DNA of 64,000 nucleotides from CAIWHR01 sp040007035 (GTDB taxonomy: Bacteria > Pseudomonadota > Gammaproteobacteria > Burkholderiales > Casimicrobiaceae): NCBI GenBank assembly GCA_040007035.1, contig JBDTVU010000004.1, positions 1-64,000 on the forward strand, read 5' to 3'. Positions 49,025 through 56,759 of this stretch are shown one piece after another (positions within the stretch are counted from its first letter, which is position 1; each line of letters opens with the position of its first letter). The notes beneath the pieces were generated by a model that saw only the letters and a program-made list of their open reading frames with translations, did not search any database and was not told the DNA's origin. Position numbers and translations under genes: made by a program.

Positions 49025-49332
49025 CCGGCGCGGCACGTGCACGCGGCGCGCGCGCCGCGACGCGCGTGCGGATCCCGGGCCTGCTGCGCTCGTACACCGG
49101 CGGCGCGGAGGTCGTCGATGTCGAGTTGGCCGGCGCCGCGCCTTCGGTCGCCGACGCGCTCGCGGCTCTCGACGCACGCTATCCGGGACTCGCGTTCCGG
49201 CTCGTCGACGAGCAGCACGCGATCCGGCCGCACATCAAGCTTTTCGTCGACCGGGCGATCGCCCGCGACTTGGCCGAGCCGATCCCGCGCGGGGCGGAAC
49301 TGATGATCGTCGGCGCGCTTTCGGGCGGCTGA
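49021..49332 (+). CDS. MoaD/ThiS-family ubiquitin-like sulfur carrier
   Basis: A 103-residue protein from a GTG that overlaps the previous stop (GTGA). It has the beta-grasp features VRIPGLLRSYTGG, PSVADALAALDARYPGLAFRLVDE, the IRPHIKLFVD strand and IPRGAELMIVGALSGG, ending in the double glycine that MoaD/ThiS proteins need for adenylation and thiocarboxylate formation. No activating E1-like enzyme is nearby. The partner process is not known. Confidence 0.85.
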   Translation: MTGAARARGARAATRVRIPGLLRSYTGGAEVVDVELAGAAPSVADALAALDARYPGLAFRLVDEQHAIRPHIKLFVDRAIARDLAEPIPRGAELMIVGALSGG

Positions 49333-49404
49333 CCAAATCGCCGAGCGGTCGCTGCGGCCGTTGCAACACCGCCGGCGTGGCTGCGCTGCGACGCACCATT
49401 TTCG

Positions 49405-49434
49405 TTGCGGGCCACAGGGGGAAACCGCTATAAT
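49405..49434 (+). promoter_or_regulatory. Promoter of the atp operon
   Basis: A perfect -10 TATAAT at 49429-49434 with a weak -35 TTGCGG (49405-49410, three of six) and an 18-base spacer. Transcription would start near 49441, about 50 bases ahead of the chosen atpI start. No other convincing promoter precedes the operon. Confidence 0.72.
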
Positions 49435-49490
49435 CCGGCGGTTTGCTTCTGCCGGCCGTGCCCCGGGTTTCAGGGGTTGCGCCGCGCCGG

Positions 49491-49871
49491 GTGATCCCTC
49501 CGCTCAAGTCGAAACCGTTCCGCACCGTCTTCCGATGGCAGGCGATCGTCACGCTGGCGATTGCGGCGATCGCCGGCGTCTGGGCCGGGGGGCACGGGGC
49601 GCTGTCGGCGGGGCTGGGCGGGATCGTGAACCTCTCGGCCGGCGTGGTGTTCGCGTTCGTGCTGCAGGTGTCGCTCGGCGACGGGTTGCCGCGCGGGGCG
49701 GGACCGCCGCTCATCGCGATGTTCCGGGCGGAGGCGGCCAAGGTGATGGCGATCCTCGGCCAGTTGTGGCTGGTGCTGTCGACGTACAAGGACATCGTGC
49801 CAGCGGCGTTCTTCACCGCCTTCGTCGCCACGGTGATCGTGTTCAGCATGGCGTTTTTCGTTCGCGACTAG
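49491..49871 (+). CDS. atpI: ATP synthase subunit I (AtpI)
   Basis: AtpI assists c-ring assembly and is not part of the final enzyme. The 126-residue product has a basic N-terminus and four hydrophobic segments (AIVTLAIAAIAGVWA, ALSAGLGGIVNLSAGVVFAFVL, VMAILGQLWLVL, AAFFTAFVATVIVFSMAFF). I favour the GTG at 49491: a TTG at 49443 would be almost leaderless relative to the promoter, and a GTG at 49458 is less well placed. It is the first gene of the atp operon. Confidence 0.85.
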   Translation: MIPPLKSKPFRTVFRWQAIVTLAIAAIAGVWAGGHGALSAGLGGIVNLSAGVVFAFVLQVSLGDGLPRGAGPPLIAMFRAEAAKVMAILGQLWLVLSTYKDIVPAAFFTAFVATVIVFSMAFFVRD

Positions 49872-49889
49872 GGTTCGAGGATTGAGTCG

Positions 49890-50699
49890 ATGGCTGCCGG
49901 CACCGAACTGACCCCCACCGAATACATCCAGCATCACCTGACGTTCCTCGCCAGGCCGGTGGCCGCGGAAGGCGGCTTCTGGACGCTGCACTGGGACACG
50001 CTGCTGACGACGCTCTTCGTCGGCGGCCTCGTCTTCGGCTTCCTCTGGCTCGTCACCCGCAAGGCGGTCGCCGGCGTGCCGTCGAAGAAGCAGGCGTTCG
50101 TCGAGCTCTGCGTCGACTTCGTCAACGAGCAGGTCAAGGGCATCTACCACGGCGAGAGCAAGGTGGTGGCGCCGATCGCGCTGACGACGTTCGTGCTGGT
50201 GCTGTTCCTCAACGCGATGGACTTCCTGCCGGTCGACATCATGTCGTGGCTGTACGAGCACGTGCTGCACCAGCACTTCTGGCGTGGTGTGCCCACGGCC
50301 GACGTCAACACCACGTTCGCGCTCGCGCTGTCGGTGTTCGGGCTGATGATCTTCTACAGCATCAAGGTGAAGGGTCTCGGCGGCTGGATCCACGAGCTGT
50401 TCTGCTCGCCGTTCGGCGGGAGCCCGCTGCTGTGGCCGTTCAACCTGCTGTTCAACGCCGTCGAGTACCTGTCGAAGCCGCTGTCGCACTCGCTGCGGCT
50501 GTACGGCAACATGTACGCCGGCGAAATCATCTTCATGCTGCTCGGGCTATGGGCCGCCACTGGCATCGTCGGCGTCGTGCTGGGCGGGGTGCTGAACCTC
50601 GGCTGGTCGATCTTCCACATCCTGATCGTCGCGCTGCAGGCCTACATCTTCATGATGCTGACCATCGTCTACATCTCGATGGCGCACGAGCATCACTGA
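49890..50699 (+). CDS. atpB: F1Fo ATP synthase subunit a
   Basis: Subunit a forms the proton half-channels against the c-ring. The 269-residue membrane protein has the conserved arginine in the helix LSHSLRLYGNMYAGEI, and the C-terminal helix with ALQAYIFMMLTIVYI. It starts 18 bases after atpI. All eight structural genes follow in the order B-E-F-H-A-G-D-C. Confidence 0.97.
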   Translation: MAAGTELTPTEYIQHHLTFLARPVAAEGGFWTLHWDTLLTTLFVGGLVFGFLWLVTRKAVAGVPSKKQAFVELCVDFVNEQVKGIYHGESKVVAPIALTTFVLVLFLNAMDFLPVDIMSWLYEHVLHQHFWRGVPTADVNTTFALALSVFGLMIFYSIKVKGLGGWIHELFCSPFGGSPLLWPFNLLFNAVEYLSKPLSHSLRLYGNMYAGEIIFMLLGLWAATGIVGVVLGGVLNLGWSIFHILIVALQAYIFMMLTIVYISMAHEHH

Positions 50700-50748
50700 C
50701 CGTTCCGCCTCGTTCCAACGTCCAACCCCGTTCACGAAAGGAAAACAA

Positions 50749-51024
50749 ATGGACCCGAAGATTCAACTGCTGGCGATGATCCAGGCCAACACCGCCATCG
50801 GCATCGGCCTCATCATCGGCCTCGGCGCGCTCGGCGCCTGCGTCGGCGTCGGCATCATGTGCTCGCGCTTCCTCGAAGGCGCGGCGCGGCAGCCGGAGCT
50901 GATGCCGCAACTGCAGGCCAAGGTGTTCCTGCTGCTCGGCCTGATCGACGCGTCGTTCATCATCGGCGTCGGCCTCGCGATGCTGTTCGCGTTCGGCAAC
51001 CCGCTGCTCGCGGTCGTCAAGTAA
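50749..51024 (+). CDS. atpE: F1Fo ATP synthase subunit c
   Basis: A 91-residue, two-helix proteolipid. The polar loop is ARQPEL and the ion-carrying carboxylate is Asp67 in LLGLIDASFIIGVGLAMLF, which suits proton coupling. The glycine-rich first helix (IGIGLIIGLGALGACVGVG) packs the ring. AAAGGAAAA lies just upstream of the ATG, a stronger ribosome site than its neighbours have, consistent with the high copy number of c. Confidence 0.98.
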   Translation: MDPKIQLLAMIQANTAIGIGLIIGLGALGACVGVGIMCSRFLEGAARQPELMPQLQAKVFLLLGLIDASFIIGVGLAMLFAFGNPLLAVVK

Positions 51025-51060
51025 GGCCTCCCGCGCAACTCACACTGCCAGGGAGCAGCC

Positions 51061-51531
51061 ATGAACATCAACCTGACGCTGCTGATGCAGGCCGCCGCGT
51101 TCGCGGCCTTCATCTGGTTCACGGCGAAATTCGTGTGGCCGCCGCTGATGCGCGCCATCGAGACCCGCCAGAAGCAGATCGCCGACGGCCTGGCCGCCGG
51201 CGAGCAGGGCAAGCAGAGCCTCGCCAGCGCCGAGAAGCGCATCACCGACATGCTCGACGAGGCCAAGGCGCGCTCGCACGACATCATCGCCCAGGGCGAG
51301 AAACTGAAGAGCGAGACGGTCGACGCCGCGAAAGCCGAGGCGAAGGCCGAGGCCGACCGCATCCTCGCCGCGGCCAAGGCCGAGATCCAGCAGGAGGTCT
51401 CCCGGGCGAAGGAGTCGCTGCGCAACCAGGTCGCCGATCTCGCCGTCGCCGGCGCGACGAAGATCCTGAAGCGCGAAGTCGACGCCAAGGCGCATGCCGA
51501 CCTCCTCGCCGCGATCCGGCAGGAACTGTAG
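51061..51531 (+). CDS. atpF: F1Fo ATP synthase subunit b
   Basis: A 156-residue stator subunit: one N-terminal membrane helix (LTLLMQAAAFAAFIWFTAKFVWPPL) followed by a long charged, alanine-rich helix for the peripheral stalk dimer. The length equals E. coli b (156). Confidence 0.97.
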   Translation: MNINLTLLMQAAAFAAFIWFTAKFVWPPLMRAIETRQKQIADGLAAGEQGKQSLASAEKRITDMLDEAKARSHDIIAQGEKLKSETVDAAKAEAKAEADRILAAAKAEIQQEVSRAKESLRNQVADLAVAGATKILKREVDAKAHADLLAAIRQEL

Positions 51532-51543
51532 GCGGAGCCCGCG

Positions 51544-52080
51544 ATGGCCGAACTGACGACGATCGCCCGTCCCTACGCGGAAGCCGCGTTCCGGCTCGCC
51601 CGCGACCAGCACGCGCTGCCGGCGTGGTCGGAGATGCTGCAGTTCGTCAGCGCCGTGGTCGCCGATCCGCGGATGGCGGCAGCACTCGACGACCCGAAGG
51701 CGACCGCCGCCGACAAGGAAGCGCGGCTGCTGGGCGTCTGCGGTGACCGCCTCGACCCGCTGGGACGCAACTTCGTCCGGGTGCTGGTCGCCGGCGACCG
51801 CGTCGGCGTCGTGGCGCAGATCGCGGCGCTGTTCGACGCATTGAAGAACGACGCCGAGGGCGTGGCGAAGGCGACCATCGAGTCCGCGTTCCCGCTGACC
51901 GACGCGCAGGTGGCCGAGCTGAAGTCGGCGCTGGAGAAGCGCTTCGGCAAGCGGATCGACGCCACCGTCAGCGTCCTGCCGGCGCTGATCGGCGGCGCCC
52001 GGGTGAGCGTCGGCGACACGGTGATCGACGGCTCGGTCGCGGCGCAGCTCGACGCGATGGCGAACCATTTGCGGGCCTGA
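51544..52080 (+). CDS. atpH: F1Fo ATP synthase subunit delta
   Basis: A 178-residue soluble stator subunit with the delta-type N-terminus (TTIARPYAEAAFRLA) and C-terminal GGARVSVGDTVIDGSVAAQLDAM. It links subunit b to the top of F1. Begins 12 bases after atpF. Confidence 0.97.
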   Translation: MAELTTIARPYAEAAFRLARDQHALPAWSEMLQFVSAVVADPRMAAALDDPKATAADKEARLLGVCGDRLDPLGRNFVRVLVAGDRVGVVAQIAALFDALKNDAEGVAKATIESAFPLTDAQVAELKSALEKRFGKRIDATVSVLPALIGGARVSVGDTVIDGSVAAQLDAMANHLRA

Positions 52081-52138
52081 TTCTCAATCTACGGTGGCGC
52101 CGGCGGCAGGCGCGCCCGGTGCGACGCGAGGAACCATC

Positions 52139-53680
52139 ATGCAGTTGAATCCATCCGAAATCAGCGAACTGATCAAGAGCAAGATCCAGAGCCTCGACAC
52201 CGGCGCCGAGGTGCGCACGCAGGGCACGGTGGTCTCGGTGACCGACGGCATCTGCCGCATCCACGGCCTGTCCGACGCGATGGCCGGCGAGATGCTGGAG
52301 TTCCCGCAGAACACGTTCGGCCTTGCGTTGAACCTCGAGCGCGACTCGGTCGGCGCAGTGATCCTGGGCGCCTACGAGCACATCACCGAGGGCGACACCG
52401 TCAAGTGCACGGGCCGGATCCTGTCGGTGCCGGTCGGCCCCGAGCTCATCGGCCGCGTGGTCAACTCGCTCGGCCAGCCGATCGACGGCAAGGGCCCGAT
52501 CAACGCCAAGGAATCCGACGTCATCGAGAAGGTGGCACCGGGCGTGATCTGGCGGCAGTCTGTGGGGCAGCCGGTGCAGACGGGCCTGAAGTCGATCGAC
52601 TCGATGGTGCCGATCGGCCGTGGCCAGCGCGAGCTCATCATCGGCGACCGGCAGACGGGCAAGACGGCGGTTGCCATAGACACGATCATCAACCAGAAGG
52701 GCAAGGACCTTATCTGCGTGTACGTCGCGATCGGGCAGAAGGCGTCGTCGATCAAGAGCGTCATCCGCAAGCTCGAGGAGCACGGCGCGATGGACTACAC
52801 GATCGTGCTCGCCGCGACGGCGTCCGAGTCGGCGGCGATGCAGTACATCGCGCCGTACTCCGGCTGCACGATGGGCGAGTACTTCCGCGACCGCGGCCAG
52901 GACGCGCTGATCATCTACGACGATCTGACCAAGCAGGCGTGGGCCTATCGCCAGATCTCGCTGCTGCTGCGCCGTCCGCCGGGCCGCGAGGCGTATCCCG
53001 GCGACGTGTTCTACCTGCACTCGCGGCTGCTCGAGCGGGCCGCGCGCGTCAACCCTGCTTACGTGGAGAACTTCACCAAGGGCGCGGTCAAGGGCAGGAC
53101 CGGCTCGCTGACTGCGCTGCCGGTCATCGAGACGCAGGCCGGCGACGTGACCGCGTTCGTGCCGACCAACGTGATCTCGATCACCGACGGCCAGATCTTC
53201 CTCGAGAGCGACCTGTTCAACGCCGGCATCCGGCCGGCGATCAACGCCGGCATCTCGGTGTCGCGCGTCGGCGGCGCGGCGCAGACGAAGATCATCAAGA
53301 AGCTGGGCGGCGGCGTCCGGCTGGCGCTGGCGCAGTACCGCGAGCTCGCCGCCTTCGCCCAGTTCGCGTCCGACCTCGACGAAGCCACCCGCAAGCAGCT
53401 CGAGCGCGGCCGGCTCGTCACCGAGCTGATGAAGCAGCCGCAGTACGAGCCGCTGCAGGTCAACGAGATGGCGGTGACGCTGTTCGCCGTCAACAAGGGC
53501 TTCTACGACGACGTGCCGGTGGAAAAGGCGCTGGCGTTCGAGTCCGCGCTGCGCGCCTTCCTCAAGAGCAAGTACGCGGCGCTGATGGACAACATCGAGA
53601 AGACCAAGGATCTCTCGGCCGACGACGAGAAGGCGCTCACCGCCGCCGTCGAGGACTTCCGCAAGAACGGCGCGTACTGA
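52139..53680 (+). CDS. atpA: F1Fo ATP synthase subunit alpha
   Basis: The noncatalytic nucleotide-binding subunit, 513 residues, the E. coli length. P-loop GDRQTGKTAVAIDTI, the arginine-finger region SITDGQIFLES and VGGAAQTK are present. The ATG at 52139 starts the standard MQLNPSEISELI; in-frame codons further upstream are not part of the family. Confidence 0.98.
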   Translation: MQLNPSEISELIKSKIQSLDTGAEVRTQGTVVSVTDGICRIHGLSDAMAGEMLEFPQNTFGLALNLERDSVGAVILGAYEHITEGDTVKCTGRILSVPVGPELIGRVVNSLGQPIDGKGPINAKESDVIEKVAPGVIWRQSVGQPVQTGLKSIDSMVPIGRGQRELIIGDRQTGKTAVAIDTIINQKGKDLICVYVAIGQKASSIKSVIRKLEEHGAMDYTIVLAATASESAAMQYIAPYSGCTMGEYFRDRGQDALIIYDDLTKQAWAYRQISLLLRRPPGREAYPGDVFYLHSRLLERAARVNPAYVENFTKGAVKGRTGSLTALPVIETQAGDVTAFVPTNVISITDGQIFLESDLFNAGIRPAINAGISVSRVGGAAQTKIIKKLGGGVRLALAQYRELAAFAQFASDLDEATRKQLERGRLVTELMKQPQYEPLQVNEMAVTLFAVNKGFYDDVPVEKALAFESALRAFLKSKYAALMDNIEKTKDLSADDEKALTAAVEDFRKNGAY

Positions 53681-53713
53681 CCGCCGCGTCCGGGCAGACC
53701 GAGGATCAGAGCC

Positions 53714-54604
53714 ATGGCGGGATCGAAAGAGATCCGCAACAAGATCAAGAGCGTGCAGAGCACGCGCAAGATCACGAAGGCGATGGAGATGGTCGCCGCG
53801 TCGAAGATGAAGAAGGCGCAGGACCGGATGCGCGCGTCGCGGCCGTACGTCCTGCGCGCGCTGCAGATCGCCATGCACGTGGCGAAGGCGAACACCGAGT
53901 ACAAGCATCCGTTCCTGGTGCGGCGCGACCCGGTGAAACGCGTGGGCGCCATCGTGATCACCACCGACAAGGGGCTGTGCGGCGGGCTCAACACCAACGT
54001 GCTGCGGCTGATGCTGCAGGCGCACAAGGACTGGCGCGCGAAGGGCCTCGACGTCGACTACGTCGCCATCGGCGCCAAGGGGCTGGGCTTCCTCGGCCGC
54101 CTCGGCGCGAATGTGCTCGCCTCGGCGGTGCAGCTCGGCGACCGGCCGCACCTCGAGCGGCTGGTCGGGCCGGCTAAGCTGTTGCTCGACAAGTACGTGG
54201 CCGGCGACCTCGACGAGGTGCACATCTTCTCGACGCTGTTCATCAACACGATGAAGCAGGAACCGCGGCACGGCACCATGCTGCCGATTCCCGAGAAATT
54301 CCGCGCGCCCGGCGGCGAGGAGCGCGTCGCGCAGACGCAGGAAGGCTCGTGGGATTACCTGTACGAGCCGGATGCCAAGGAACTGCTCGACGCCGTGCTG
54401 CGGCGCTACGTCGAGGCGCTGATCTACCAGATGGTCAATGAGAACATGGCCTCCGAGCAGTCCGCGCGGATGGTGGCGATGAAGGCGGCGTCCGACAACG
54501 CCGGCACGATCATCGACGAGCTGCAGCTCATCTACAACAAGTCGCGCCAGGCGGCGATCACCAAGGAACTCGCCGAGATCGTCGGCGGGGCCGCGGCCGT
54601 CTGA
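53714..54604 (+). CDS. atpG: F1Fo ATP synthase subunit gamma
   Basis: The central rotor shaft, 296 residues. The N-terminal helix (MAGSKEIRNKIKSVQSTRKITKAMEMVAASKM) and the C-terminal helix (AMKAASDNAG...LQLIYNKSRQAAITKEL type, near residues 255-285) form the coiled-coil shaft, with the GLCGGLN motif in between. Confidence 0.98.
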   Translation: MAGSKEIRNKIKSVQSTRKITKAMEMVAASKMKKAQDRMRASRPYVLRALQIAMHVAKANTEYKHPFLVRRDPVKRVGAIVITTDKGLCGGLNTNVLRLMLQAHKDWRAKGLDVDYVAIGAKGLGFLGRLGANVLASAVQLGDRPHLERLVGPAKLLLDKYVAGDLDEVHIFSTLFINTMKQEPRHGTMLPIPEKFRAPGGEERVAQTQEGSWDYLYEPDAKELLDAVLRRYVEALIYQMVNENMASEQSARMVAMKAASDNAGTIIDELQLIYNKSRQAAITKELAEIVGGAAAV

Positions 54605-54647
54605 GCGGCGCGCAGGACAATTCGGCACCAGACCTACAGGAACGGAC

Positions 54648-56048
54648 ATGAGCCAAGGAACCATCGTACAAACCATCGGCGCGGTCGTCGACGTCGAGTT
54701 CGCACGCGCCGACATGCCCAAAATCTACGATGCGCTGAAGATGGACGAGATCGGGCTGACGCTCGAAGTCCAGCAGCAGCTCGGCGACGGCATCGTGCGC
54801 ACGATTGCGCTCGGCAGCTCCGACGGCCTGCGCCGGGGGATGAAGGTCGTCAACACCGGCGAGCCGATCACCGTTCCCGTCGGGACGAAGACGCTCGGCC
54901 GGATCATGGACGTGCTCGGCCGCCCGATCGACGAGCGCGGGCCGGTCAACGCCGACAAGTCGATGTCGATCCACCGCAACGCGCCGTCGTTCGAGGAGCT
55001 TTCGCCCTCGACCGAGCTGCTGGAGACGGGCATCAAGGTCATCGACCTCATCTGCCCGTTCGCCAAGGGCGGCAAGGTCGGCCTGTTCGGCGGCGCCGGC
55101 GTGGGCAAGACGGTCACGATGATGGAGCTGATCAACAACATCGCGACGGCGCATTCGGGCCTGTCGGTGTTCGCGGGCGTCGGCGAGCGCACGCGCGAGG
55201 GCAACGACTTCTATCACGAGATGATCGAGTCGGGGGTCGTGAACAAGGACGACCTCGGCAAGTCGAAAGTGTCGATGGTGTACGGCCAGATGAACGAGCC
55301 GCCGGGCAACCGCCTGCGCGTGGCGCTGACCGGCCTCACGATCGCCGAGTCGTTCCGCGACGAGGGCCGCGACGTGCTGCTGTTCATCGACAACATCTAC
55401 CGCTTTACGCTCGCCGGCACCGAGGTGTCCGCGCTGCTCGGCCGGATGCCCTCCGCGGTGGGTTACCAGCCGACGCTGGCCGAGGAAATGGGCCGGCTGC
55501 AGGAGCGGATCACGTCGACCAAGACCGGCTCGATCACGTCGATCCAGGCCGTGTACGTCCCGGCCGACGACCTGACCGACCCGTCGCCGGCGACGACGTT
55601 CGGCCACCTCGACGCGACCGTCGTGCTGTCGCGCGACATCGCCTCGCTCGGCATCTACCCGGCGGTCGACCCGCTGGACTCGACGTCGCGCCAGGTCGAC
55701 CCGCACGTGATCGGCGAGGAGCACTACAACACGACGCGCGGCGTGCAGTCGGTGCTGCAGCGCTACAAGGAGCTGCGCGACATCATCGCGATCCTCGGCA
55801 TGGACGAGCTCTCGCCCGAGGACAAGCTGGCGGTCGCCCGGGCGCGCAAGATCCAGCGCTTCCTGTCGCAGCCGTTCAGCGTGGCCGAGGTGTTCACCGG
55901 CTCGCCGGGCAAATACGTGTCGCTGAAGGAAACGATCAAGGGCTTCAAGATGATCGTCGACGGCGAATGCGACGCGCTGCCCGAGCAGGCGTTCTACATG
56001 GTCGGCACGATCGAAGAAGCGTTCGAAAAGGCGAAGACGCTGCAGTAG
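54648..56048 (+). CDS. atpD: F1Fo ATP synthase subunit beta
   Basis: The catalytic subunit, 466 residues. P-loop GGAGVGKTV, the catalytic Glu in GERTREGND, Walker B VLLFIDNIYRFT, and the SALLGRMPSAVGYQPTL segment are all intact. The gene starts 43 bases after atpG. Confidence 0.98.
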   Translation: MSQGTIVQTIGAVVDVEFARADMPKIYDALKMDEIGLTLEVQQQLGDGIVRTIALGSSDGLRRGMKVVNTGEPITVPVGTKTLGRIMDVLGRPIDERGPVNADKSMSIHRNAPSFEELSPSTELLETGIKVIDLICPFAKGGKVGLFGGAGVGKTVTMMELINNIATAHSGLSVFAGVGERTREGNDFYHEMIESGVVNKDDLGKSKVSMVYGQMNEPPGNRLRVALTGLTIAESFRDEGRDVLLFIDNIYRFTLAGTEVSALLGRMPSAVGYQPTLAEEMGRLQERITSTKTGSITSIQAVYVPADDLTDPSPATTFGHLDATVVLSRDIASLGIYPAVDPLDSTSRQVDPHVIGEEHYNTTRGVQSVLQRYKELRDIIAILGMDELSPEDKLAVARARKIQRFLSQPFSVAEVFTGSPGKYVSLKETIKGFKMIVDGECDALPEQAFYMVGTIEEAFEKAKTLQ

Positions 56049-56073
56049 CGTCCGTCGCCGGAGGTACATCACG

Positions 56074-56496
56074 ATGGCCCACACCATTCACGTCGACGTC
56101 GTCAGCGCCGAGGCGCTGATCTTCTCGGGCGAAGCGGAATTCGTCGTGCTGCCCGGCGTCATGGGCGAGCTCGGCATCTACCCGCGCCACGCGCCGCTGC
56201 TCACCCAGATCAAGCCGGGCGCGGTGCGGATCAAGGTGCCCGGCCAGGACGAAGACGAGCTGGTGTTCGTCCACGGCGGCTTCCTCGAGGTGCAGCCGAT
56301 GCGGGTGACGGTGCTCGCCGACACGGCGATCCGGGCGAAGGACCTGGACGAGGTCAAGGCCGCCGAGGCCAAGCGCGCCGCCGAGGAAGCGATGCAGAAC
56401 AAGACCTCCGCCGAGGAGATCGCGACGGCCGAGGCCGAGCTCGCGATCGCCGTGGCCCAGATCGAGGCAATCCGCAAGATGCGGCACCGCGCCTGA
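56074..56496 (+). CDS. atpC: F1Fo ATP synthase subunit epsilon
   Basis: The small rotor subunit, 140 residues, with an N-terminal beta-sandwich (VDVVSAEALIFSGEAEFVVLPGVMGELGIYPRHAPLLT) and a C-terminal helical hairpin that can inhibit ATP hydrolysis. Last gene of the atp operon; a terminator hairpin follows at 56536. Confidence 0.97.
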   Translation: MAHTIHVDVVSAEALIFSGEAEFVVLPGVMGELGIYPRHAPLLTQIKPGAVRIKVPGQDEDELVFVHGGFLEVQPMRVTVLADTAIRAKDLDEVKAAEAKRAAEEAMQNKTSAEEIATAEAELAIAVAQIEAIRKMRHRA

Positions 56497-56535
56497 CGCG
56501 GGCGGCCCGGAGGGACGGCCGGCAGTGCCCGAACC

Positions 56536-56559
56536 AGGGGCGGCCCAAGGGTCGCCCCT
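56536..56559 (+). terminator. Terminator hairpin after atpC
   Basis: AGGGGCG at 56536-56542 pairs with CGCCCCT at 56553-56559, extended inward by CCC/GGG. The tail is T-containing (TCGCTTATT) but not a pure T run. Placed 39 bases after the atpC stop. Confidence 0.65.
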
Positions 56560-56579
56560 TCGCTTATTGCGCCACGTCA

Positions 56580-56607
56580 TTGCCCGCGGCCGCGGCTGCG
56601 TTAGAAT
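56580..56607 (+). promoter_or_regulatory. Promoter upstream of maoC-pta
   Basis: -35 TTGCCC (56580-56585, four of six), 16-base spacer and -10 TAGAAT (56602-56607, five of six). A palindrome starts inside the -10 and covers the expected transcription start. Confidence 0.6.
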
Positions 56608-56622
56608 GTTGCATCGCAACAT
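56606..56622. promoter_or_regulatory. 17-bp inverted repeat, probable operator
   Basis: ATGTTGC at 56606-56612 and GCAACAT at 56616-56622 form perfect 7-base arms around ATC. Because the arms overlap the -10 and the predicted start point, a bound protein should block transcription. The regulator is not identified. Confidence 0.65.
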
Positions 56623-56641
56623 GACGCCGGAAGCGCCTGCC

Positions 56642-56755
56642 ATGGCCGACCCCACCCCGACGATCGCCCGCGCGACGCAGACCCGGCGCGGCGGCGGCAG
56701 CCTCGTCGCGCGGCGCCTGAAGTCGGCTCGCGGCCGCCCCCCGAACAGGGAATAG
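56642..56755 (+). CDS. Possible 37-residue basic leader peptide
   Basis: An ATG with GGAAG 9 bases upstream opens a 37-codon frame rich in Arg, Gly and Ala, ending in TAG four bases before the first ATG of maoC-pta. I know no family for it. It could be an upstream ORF coupled to the next gene, or chance in a GC-rich leader. Confidence 0.3.
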   Translation: MADPTPTIARATQTRRGGGSLVARRLKSARGRPPNRE

Positions 56756-56759
56756 CCCA

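Noticed and set aside
51968..54721. A 917-codon minus-strand frame opposite atpA and atpG.
   Set aside because: Shadow of conserved ATP synthase genes; translation shows no recognisable family.
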